From contig DLHV01000065.1 of assembly GCA_002483395.1 (NCBI GenBank), positions 1-12,335 on the forward strand: a DNA stretch of 12,335 nt, read 5' to 3'. The notes under the pieces were generated by a model. The model searched no databases and was not told the origin of the DNA. It worked only from the letters and a program-made list of their open reading frames with translations. Shown one piece after another: positions 7,364 to 12,335 of the stretch. Both the position numbers and the translations under genes were made by a program. The stretch is from Chloracidobacterium sp. UBA7659. Its GTDB lineage: Bacteria; Acidobacteriota; Blastocatellia; Pyrinomonadales; Pyrinomonadaceae. The number at the start of each line of letters is the position of its first letter. Position 1 is the first letter of the stretch.

Positions 7364-8368
7364 CTAAACAGGAATGAGAAATGCATCTACGCCGACATCG
7401 CGAAATCGAGCCTTGATTTTAACGGGCCCAGAGGCCGCATCCGTCCAATCAGCTAAATCCTCGACTCCTTCACGGTACGCAAGGCGGTTCGCGTAAATAT
7501 CCTGCAGAACGGATGAGGTTGGTACACGCATGTTTTCAAATAGGCCGAACCGAAGTTCTCGGGCGGCTTCGTTTATCGAAATTGACACTATCCGCAATAC
7601 GGCCTGAGGTTCTTCAACAAAACCAAAGTGATTCTGTTGAAGTCGCCGTTTCTGATCCTTGTTGAATCCCAGCTCAGCTCGAATGTGTATACAGGGTGTC
7701 GGCCAGTACTTGGTGAAGCTAATCATGGACGCCTGGAGGCTAGCTTCAGAACATAACTGAGACCTTAATCTCTCGATCTCATCGAATGAGATTTCCGCTT
7801 GGATATTCTTGTGGAATATGAAGCTGTAAAAACCAAAACGACCGGCGATAAGATCCATTAACTTCTCTTCCGCATCCTGCTCGCCGTATTCAGAGTGAGT
7901 TCGCCGGAACACGAGTCGCATCTGCTCGGTCAGAGTAAGCAAATGAGCAATCTCGTGCCATTTTGTGAAATAGGCCCGAGCCCCTTTTTCTCCTCGTCTA
8001 TCGATTATGGAAACAAAAAGTGGCTCAAAGGAACGCCGGTTCTGAAGGCGATACGTAATTCCGAAAACTTCATTTGATAGCTCGTTCTCCAGATTGACAA
8101 AGGCTTTCTCGCCTTTGTCAAGATACTTGCCCTTTATACGCTGCAAGCCATCTTCATCGTCGATCACCTCGAAAGTCGTGCCTACTCTGGCTGCAATCCA
8201 TGTCAAAAAGTCGGAAAGGGAATAACACTCTCCCATCTCCTTTAAGAAATTGCTAATCTTGCCGTCGCAATGGGATAGAACTGCCTGAATAGGATCTTTG
8301 CTTGCCTTAAGGCCAAGATCTTCGGCTAGCTTAAAGAGCTGAAGCGGAATCTGTCGTTTGGGAGCCAT
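7364..8368 (-). CDS. ImmA/IrrE-type zinc metallopeptidase
   Basis: The 334-residue protein has the zinc-peptidase motif H138-E-I-A-H142 (KWHEIAHLL), with a likely third ligand glutamate about 25 residues later (E167 or E168 in DAEEKLMDLIAGRFG). This is the ImmA/IrrE (DUF955) arrangement. N-terminal to it is an extra domain of about 100 residues; a C-terminal part of about 150 residues, of unknown role, may sense the trigger. Such enzymes cut a partner XRE repressor and thereby switch on divergent genes (ImmA-ImmR, IrrE-DdrO, CapP-CapH). ATG 8368 overlaps the stop of the XRE gene by one base (TGATG), so the two are translationally coupled; a TTG at 8371 is an unlikely alternative start. The neighbourhood says its job is control of the divergent Ubl-conjugation operon (inference). 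Confidence 0.85.
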   Translation of the reverse strand: MAPKRQIPLQLFKLAEDLGLKASKDPIQAVLSHCDGKISNFLKEMGECYSLSDFLTWIAARVGTTFEVIDDEDGLQRIKGKYLDKGEKAFVNLENELSNEVFGITYRLQNRRSFEPLFVSIIDRRGEKGARAYFTKWHEIAHLLTLTEQMRLVFRRTHSEYGEQDAEEKLMDLIAGRFGFYSFIFHKNIQAEISFDEIERLRSQLCSEASLQASMISFTKYWPTPCIHIRAELGFNKDQKRRLQQNHFGFVEEPQAVLRIVSISINEAARELRFGLFENMRVPTSSVLQDIYANRLAYREGVEDLADWTDAASGPVKIKARFRDVGVDAFLIPV

Positions 8369-8775
8369 CAACCAAATACCTTCTTTATAGCTTCGTGAAA
8401 ATTCTTCCAGTCCTTCACCGACAATTCCCTAACCGACTTCTTACTTCGGCGGGCAATAACCGATTGCTGAGCATTGAGCAACTCCAGGGTTTGGCTATAG
8501 GAAAGCCCCATATCCTCGGCGGCTTCGGAAAGGTACGGAGGGATAACAATCGTCCTACTCTCTGAAAACTCATGCGAGTCGCCGCGTAGTAAATAATCTA
8601 CCGAGGCACCGAGGGCGTTCGCAATACGCAACAACCCTTGAGAACTAAGATTCTTATTATTGTGTTCAATGTCACTAAGGAAGCCCTTGCTGATTCCCGC
8701 CATTTCGGCAAGCTGTTCTTGCGTTAAACTCCTTGTTTCTCTGATTTCGCGTATTCGATCGCCCGTGGTCGCCAT
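8368..8775 (-). CDS. XRE-family repressor, partner of the metallopeptidase
   Basis: The 135-residue protein has an N-terminal lambda-repressor-like helix-turn-helix at about 3-65 (IREIRETRSLTQEQLAEMAG, SKGFLSDIE, LRIANALGASVDYLL). A linker and a short helical C-terminus (LSYSQTLELLNAQQ, DWKNFHEAIKKVFG) would serve for dimerisation and peptidase recognition. I chose ATG 8775, not the longer frame from ATG 8799: the -10 box TATAAT overlaps ATG 8799, so that codon would lie outside the transcript, while ATG 8775 has GGAG 10 bases upstream. The gene is coupled to the metallopeptidase by TGATG. It probably binds the inverted repeat at 8850-8891 and represses the Ubl operon until the metallopeptidase cleaves it (inference from the ImmR/ImmA and CapH/CapP systems). 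Confidence 0.85.
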   Translation of the reverse strand: MATTGDRIREIRETRSLTQEQLAEMAGISKGFLSDIEHNNKNLSSQGLLRIANALGASVDYLLRGDSHEFSESRTIVIPPYLSEAAEDMGLSYSQTLELLNAQQSVIARRSKKSVRELSVKDWKNFHEAIKKVFG

Positions 8776-8797
8776 CTTAATTTTTCTCCATAAATCC

Positions 8798-8825
8798 ATT
8801 ATAGACGATTCCTAAATCGATTCAA
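8798..8825 (-). promoter_or_regulatory. Sigma-70-type promoter of the repressor-metallopeptidase pair
   Basis: On the minus strand a perfect -10 TATAAT (8803-8798) is preceded by TTGAAT (8825-8820) with a 16-base spacer. Transcription would begin near 8790, just before the GGAG site of the XRE gene. Between the boxes is a CGATTC direct repeat (8806-8811 and 8818-8823), possibly a second regulator contact. Confidence 0.65.
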
Positions 8826-8836
8826 CTAAAAAGTTC

Positions 8837-8864
8837 TTGACAACAAGGGGAGGTTCGCTATACT
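8837..8864 (+). promoter_or_regulatory. Sigma-70-type promoter of the Ubl-conjugation operon
   Basis: A perfect -35 TTGACA (8837-8842) and a -10 TATACT (8859-8864) are 16 bases apart, giving a start near 8871. The -35 boxes of this promoter and of the divergent repressor promoter are only 11 bases apart. One arm of the inverted repeat covers the spacer and the start of the -10 box, so a bound repressor would block polymerase directly. Confidence 0.75.
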
Positions 8865-8891
8865 AGATATGAGTCATCTTTAGCGAACCTC
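8850..8891. promoter_or_regulatory. 11-bp perfect inverted repeat, probable operator
   Basis: GAGGTTCGCTA (8850-8860) is perfectly complementary to TAGCGAACCTC (8881-8891), with 20 bases between; the arm centres are 31 bp apart, about three helical turns. The left arm lies within the Ubl promoter and the right arm just downstream of the expected start. The left arm would not be transcribed, so this is more likely a protein site for two cooperating XRE dimers than an RNA hairpin. Confidence 0.7.
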
Positions 8892-8912
8892 ATTTTTTAC
8901 AGTCAGGGGCCG

Positions 8913-8922
8913 AAAGGAGGTG
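8913..8922 (+). promoter_or_regulatory. Very strong ribosome binding site of the Ubl-E2 gene
   Basis: AAAGGAGGTG is a full-length complement to the usual 16S rRNA 3' end and lies 8-10 bases before ATG 8931. It predicts high translation of the Ubl-E2 protein once the operon is derepressed. Confidence 0.8.
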
Positions 8923-8930
8923 CCCAAATT

Positions 8931-9674
8931 ATGGAGAAAGAAAAGAAGAACCCGAACTCGGGCGAAAACGAAGACGTTGATATTGTTGATCTTGAAGAAC
9001 ACGCTAGGACCCATGGGACGGAAGCTCCTCGCGCGAAGAAGTATGCCTTTCGCGTGGATAAGGATCGAGTCGTGGTTGATACGCCGATCATTACCGGTCG
9101 TGAAATTCTGAGCGAGGTCGGGAAGACCCCGGAAGGCCACAAGCTTTATCAACATAAACGCGGACATCAGCCGATATTAGTTGGTCCAGATGAGTCCGTA
9201 AATCTCAGAGAAAAAGGCGTGGAACGCTTTACAACGATGCCCAAAGATACGACGGAGGGCCGTGAGAACGGCCATTGCCTTCACCAAGATTTCCGGCTGC
9301 CGGACGCGGATGAAACCTACCTTAACGGGCTCGGACTCACTTGGGAGTGCAGAAAAGACGGCGTTAACCGCTGGTTGATCCTAAATGAATGGGTCGTACC
9401 GACAGGCTACAACTATGACAAGGTCTCTATGGCGCTCTTAATTCCCGACAGTTACTCAGATAGCCCACTCGACATGGTTTATTTTAGGGAACACCTTGCC
9501 CGACCTGATGGCAAACCTATAGGAGCACTGTCGACCCAGGTTATTTGTGGTGCCGCTTGGCAACGCTGGTCACGACACCGCTCATCAGCAAACCCGTGGC
9601 GAATTGGGATTGATGATGTTGCGAGCCATCTGGGTCTTGTGGACGAATGGTTACGCCGGGAATTCGAAAAATAA
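8931..9674 (+). CDS. Ubiquitin-like (multiubiquitin) domain fused to a family-E E2-like domain
   Basis: The 247-residue protein has three parts. Residues 1-35 are charged and probably disordered. Residues 36-104 form a beta-grasp multiubiquitin-type domain (KKYAFRVDKDRVVVD, ITGREILSEVG, KLYQHKRG, then DESVNL and GVERFTTMP). After a KDTTEGRE linker, residues 121-247 match the prokaryotic E2 family E pattern (FRLPDADETYLNGLGLTWE, EWVVPTGYNYDKV, ALLIPDSY, then DMVYF and WQRWSRHR with W213, S214 and H216). The E2 part would pass an activated Ubl from the E1 to a target. The only cysteine near the active site is C206 (VICG), which does not sit in an obvious E2 catalytic motif, while WSRH looks like the family signature. 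The Ubl has no free GG-type tail; it would need cleavage to be conjugated. The E1 gene begins 2 bases after the stop. Confidence 0.82.
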   Translation: MEKEKKNPNSGENEDVDIVDLEEHARTHGTEAPRAKKYAFRVDKDRVVVDTPIITGREILSEVGKTPEGHKLYQHKRGHQPILVGPDESVNLREKGVERFTTMPKDTTEGRENGHCLHQDFRLPDADETYLNGLGLTWECRKDGVNRWLILNEWVVPTGYNYDKVSMALLIPDSYSDSPLDMVYFREHLARPDGKPIGALSTQVICGAAWQRWSRHRSSANPWRIGIDDVASHLGLVDEWLRREFEK

Positions 9675-9676
9675 AT

Positions 9677-11056
9677 ATGAAATACGCTTTACGCATGACA
9701 GAAGCCCAGCACAGGGCGCTTCAATCTCACCTTTTTCCCGGCGACGGAAATGAATCGGTAGCGCTCTTGCTGTGCGGCCGGCGGCGAGGAGCCGAACGCC
9801 ATATTTTCACAGTCCGCAAGTTGGTTGCAATTCCTTACGACGTCTGCGATCGGCGACCGACTCGCATCACATGGCCTACTCATTTTATGGATAGTCTTTT
9901 GCAGGAAGCTTTCGGCAAGGAGTTGGCTATTGTAAAGGTGCATAACCATGGCTTTGAATTTCGCCGTTTTTCAGACACGGACGATGAATCCGACCGAGTC
10001 TTATTTGCAGCGGTTTCGAGTTTGCTCGACGATGATCTGTCGCATGCGAGCGTAATTATGCTCCCGGATGGCCAGCTTTTCGGCCGCGTTCTCGGTGAGG
10101 ACGGAGACGTGGTCGGTCCGCTCGAGTCGATAATGGTGGTGGGCCATGAAATTCGCATATGGTCGGAAGTGCACCGCGCTGGTGCAGACGGATTCGCGCT
10201 GCGCCACGCGCAAGCCTTTGGCAACGGCACGACCGACATTCTCCGGAACCTTTCGGTTGCTGTCGTCGGCTGCTCAGGCACGGGCAGCATTGTCGTCGAA
10301 CAGCTTGCGCGCCTAGGTGTTGGCCGCCTTGTGCTCGTTGATCCGGACGTAATCGAAGAGAAGAATCTGAACCGCATATTGAATTCCGGTAAGGAAGACG
10401 CCTATTTGAAACGCCCAAAGGTTGATGTGCTCGCTTCAGCGATCGCGCGCATGGGTCTTGGCCAGGAGGTTGTGCCGCTTCAGGGAAACCTGATAAACAC
10501 CAATATAATAAAATCCGTTGCCGAATGCGACGTTGTTTTTGGATGCATGGACGGCGTCGAGGGACGGCACTGGTTGAATCGTCTCGCAACTTTCTACACG
10601 ATGCCGTACTTCGACATTGGTGTTCGGCTGGATGCCGACGGTTTCGGCGGGATTAAACAGATTACTGGCGCGGCTCACTATCTTCAGCCGGGACGATCAA
10701 GCTTGCTCAGCCGCGGCGTGTACGATATGGGCCGGGTTGACGCTGAAGCCATGTTCCGCGCCAATCCTGAAATGTATAACCGCCACGTGAAAGAAGGCTA
10801 TTTGCGTGGCGTTGACGAGGACCGCCCGGCTGTCATTAGCGTCAATATGCTGTTTGCAGCTCTAATGGTGAATGATTTCCTTGCTCGGATTCATCCGTTC
10901 CGCAACCAACCAAATAGTGAATACGCGTACATAGGCGGCAACCTTTGTGAAATGCAATTTTTCCCGGATTCAGAAGGCTCTAGTTGCGAAACACTCGGAC
11001 GACATGTCGGAAACGGCGATGTAATTCCTTTGCTGGATAGGCCCGCGCTGTCATGA
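9677..11056 (+). CDS. JAB/JAMM deubiquitinase-like domain fused to an E1/ThiF-like activating enzyme
   Basis: The 459-residue protein starts at ATG 9677, two bases after the Ubl-E2 stop; an upstream in-frame start at 9647 would overlap that gene and is rejected. Residues about 5-145 are a JAB domain with a complete JAMM zinc site: E26, H89-N-H91, S99 and D102 (HNHGFEFRRFSDTD), predicted to cleave Ubl isopeptide bonds or trim Ubl precursors. Residues about 190-459 are an E1-type Rossmann domain with the nucleotide loop GCSGTG (198-203), LVDPD (D222), NLNR (R233), K248 and the C-M-D turn at 290-292, which would adenylate the Ubl tail. Where related E1s have PCLLC-type cysteines, this one has PGRSSLLSRG (S341, S342, S345). 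It overlaps the next gene by 4 bases (ATGA). Acts in the cytoplasm. Confidence 0.88.
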   Translation: MKYALRMTEAQHRALQSHLFPGDGNESVALLLCGRRRGAERHIFTVRKLVAIPYDVCDRRPTRITWPTHFMDSLLQEAFGKELAIVKVHNHGFEFRRFSDTDDESDRVLFAAVSSLLDDDLSHASVIMLPDGQLFGRVLGEDGDVVGPLESIMVVGHEIRIWSEVHRAGADGFALRHAQAFGNGTTDILRNLSVAVVGCSGTGSIVVEQLARLGVGRLVLVDPDVIEEKNLNRILNSGKEDAYLKRPKVDVLASAIARMGLGQEVVPLQGNLINTNIIKSVAECDVVFGCMDGVEGRHWLNRLATFYTMPYFDIGVRLDADGFGGIKQITGAAHYLQPGRSSLLSRGVYDMGRVDAEAMFRANPEMYNRHVKEGYLRGVDEDRPAVISVNMLFAALMVNDFLARIHPFRNQPNSEYAYIGGNLCEMQFFPDSEGSSCETLGRHVGNGDVIPLLDRPALS

Positions 11057-11409
11057 AGCGTTTTATTCAGAAAGCATTGAATTTAGTGCGCTCGGCTTGG
11101 CGCTCATGGGTTTATCGCAATTACCACACATGCCTCCACATTGAGGAACTCCCGGAAGGGCTTCAAGAGCGTCGCGTCTATGTAATTGGGATGGATAAGC
11201 CATGGTGTGTAGCTTTACTTTGTCCATGCGGCTGTCGTGACGTGATTCAACTTAGCCTTCTACCGACTGATTCGCCGAGTTGGAAGATCAGTTTTGACCG
11301 CGTCGGGCTACCTACGCTTTCGCCTTCCGTTTGGCGAACTAGAGGATGCCGATCACATTTTTTTCTGCGGTGTGGCTTGATCGTCTGGTATCGGTCTAGG
11401 GAGGATTAA
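11053..11409 (+). CDS. DUF6527-family protein of Ubl-conjugation operons
   Basis: The 118-residue protein has a cysteine cluster CPCGC (57-61), a second half CRSHF (C99, S101, H102), and the framing W77-K-I and LIVW patterns that I recognise as DUF6527. C57, C59 or C61, C99 and perhaps C107 could bind a zinc ion, and S101-H102 is the conserved polar pair. Residues 1-30 are basic and helical, upstream of the domain. DUF6527 proteins accompany bacterial multiubiquitin/E2/JAB-E1 operons; from memory, one member (BubE) acts as a Ubl-processing serine protease, which I could not verify here. It overlaps the E1 gene by 4 bases, so it is coupled to it. A role in maturing the Ubl from the Ubl-E2 fusion, or removing it from targets, is inferred. 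Confidence 0.78.
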   Translation: MKRFIQKALNLVRSAWRSWVYRNYHTCLHIEELPEGLQERRVYVIGMDKPWCVALLCPCGCRDVIQLSLLPTDSPSWKISFDRVGLPTLSPSVWRTRGCRSHFFLRCGLIVWYRSRED

Positions 11410-11499
11410 CTATTTTGTTCAGAATGGTGTATAAATTACCGAGTAAACCAACGAGCCCGGCTAAAAGTGAAGCCTTTAAGTCTGCGAGGATCTCCCGAA

Positions 11500-12335
11500 A
11501 TGGCCTATTTCGACGATGGTTACGAACATATAAGATATCCAATCGGTGAGGCACAGGGATTGCGGCGAGCGCAAGTAGGCGCTATTTCCGCGATCGCTTC
11601 TCATTTCACCATTCGAAGAAATCCCGCAATTATTGTTCTACCAACGGGCTGCGGTAAGACTGCGGTTTTAATGATGGCCCCGTTCGTTCTCAAAGCACGT
11701 CGATGCTTAGTTATTACTCCAAGCAGAGTCGTAAGGAATCAGCTTTTCGAAGACTTTGCGGTGTTGAAAACATTGAAAAAGATCGCCGTATTGGGACTGG
11801 AGACGAAGACGCCAAAGGTAAGGGAAGTTGTTTCGACTATCTCAGAAATATCTCAATGGCAAGAATTCGAAACTTGTGATGTTGTAGTTGTGTCACCCCA
11901 TAGCGCTAGTCCCGAAATGGACCAGGTCGTCGCTCCCCCACCAGACCTCTTTGACTTGATTCTTATCGATGAAGCTCACCATAGCCGCGCGAAAACATGG
12001 GAAGGCCTTTTGAATAGCTTTCCGGATGCAAAACAAATACTTTTTACGGCAACACCGTTTAGACGGGATCACAGAGAGCTTCACGGTAAGCTTGTCTACA
12101 ATTATCCAGTAAGCCTCGCTGTCGATGACAAGATCTTTGGACAGATAGAATATCTTCCGGTGGACGAAATAGGTGATTACGCCGAGGACGTTCGAATAGC
12201 CCGACAAGCTGAGACGGTGTTTTTGCAAGATAAAACTAGCGGCCTCGATCACCTTTTGATGGTGCGAACGGACACTAGAACGCGCGCAAAAGAGCTGAAG
12301 AAAATATATGAGGAAAATACCAGATTAAACCTACA
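11500..12335 (+). CDS. DEAH-box superfamily 2 helicase, N-terminal part (partial)
   Basis: The gene runs off the right edge after 278 codons. It shows Walker A PTGCGKT (48-54), the DEAH box IDEAHH (D157) and motif III TATPF (183-187) followed by RRDHRE, the order expected of ResIII-type SF2 ATPases common in defence loci. Q-motif-like LRRAQVGAI lies at about 21-30. ATG 11500 is chosen because GAGGA lies about 10 bases upstream; the frame is open back to the DUF6527 stop at 11407, so a GTG start at 11467 cannot be ruled out. The 90-base gap from DUF6527 holds no terminator, so co-transcription with the Ubl operon is possible. Its C-terminal domain, which would tell nuclease, phospholipase or other effector, is outside the window. 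Confidence 0.85.
   Translation, partial: MAYFDDGYEHIRYPIGEAQGLRRAQVGAISAIASHFTIRRNPAIIVLPTGCGKTAVLMMAPFVLKARRCLVITPSRVVRNQLFEDFAVLKTLKKIAVLGLETKTPKVREVVSTISEISQWQEFETCDVVVVSPHSASPEMDQVVAPPPDLFDLILIDEAHHSRAKTWEGLLNSFPDAKQILFTATPFRRDHRELHGKLVYNYPVSLAVDDKIFGQIEYLPVDEIGDYAEDVRIARQAETVFLQDKTSGLDHLLMVRTDTRTRAKELKKIYEENTRLNL

Noticed and set aside
9647..9676. Ten-residue N-terminal extension of the JAB-E1 protein
   Set aside because: It would start inside the Ubl-E2 gene at a non-ATG codon; ATG 9677 directly after the preceding stop is the natural coupled start.
10056..10589. Long minus-strand open frames opposite the JAB-E1 gene
   Set aside because: They are antisense shadows of a clearly coding, GC-rich gene and have no recognisable domain.
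11893..12252. 119-codon minus-strand open frame at the right edge
   Set aside because: It is the antisense of the DEAH helicase, whose motifs are on the + strand.

Overview
The window holds two unrelated gene blocks joined by a scar. The overall content (a sigma-54 activator, an ECF sigma/anti-sigma pair, secreted S9 and TPR-CHAT proteases, mixed SD strength, moderate GC) fits a Gram-negative soil-type bacterium. The sigma/anti-sigma/CHAT combination reminds me of Acidobacteriota (Blastocatellia), but this assignment is inference and not secure.

Left block (1-6937). A truncated sigma-54-dependent AAA+ activator reads leftward off the edge. After a 278-bp gap, five genes follow on the + strand with overlaps or gaps under 20 bp: an ECF-like sigma factor, a one-TM zinc-finger anti-sigma factor with an outside beta-domain, an exported S9 serine peptidase, a 75-residue exported Cys-rich peptide, and an exported TPR-CHAT caspase-like protease. 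The layout suggests an envelope-sensing operon: the cytoplasmic sigma is held by a membrane anti-sigma, with two proteases and a small peptide outside the membrane.

Junction (6938-7363). Directly after the CHAT stop codon comes the C-terminal tail of a helicase/restriction-type protein (PD-(D/E)xK nuclease domain) without its N-terminal part, probably a truncated remnant.

Right block (7364-12335). A leftward pair, an XRE repressor and an ImmA/IrrE zinc metallopeptidase, is divergent from a rightward operon. That operon encodes a ubiquitin-like (multiubiquitin) domain fused to an E2-like domain, a JAB/JAMM deubiquitinase-like domain fused to an E1/ThiF domain, and a DUF6527 protein. A DEAH helicase then runs off the right edge. 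The divergent promoters are both recognisable, and a perfect 11-bp inverted repeat straddles the Ubl operon start, a likely operator. The E1 carries serines where bacterial relatives normally have the catalytic cysteine motif, and the E2 shows a W-S-R-H motif. This fits the diverged, cysteine-independent bacterial ubiquitination-like pathway (Bub type, as I recall it). The likely logic is a stress- or phage-inducible protein-conjugation system whose repressor is cleaved by the partner metallopeptidase, as in the CapH-CapP control of CBASS. This is the most interesting part of the window.
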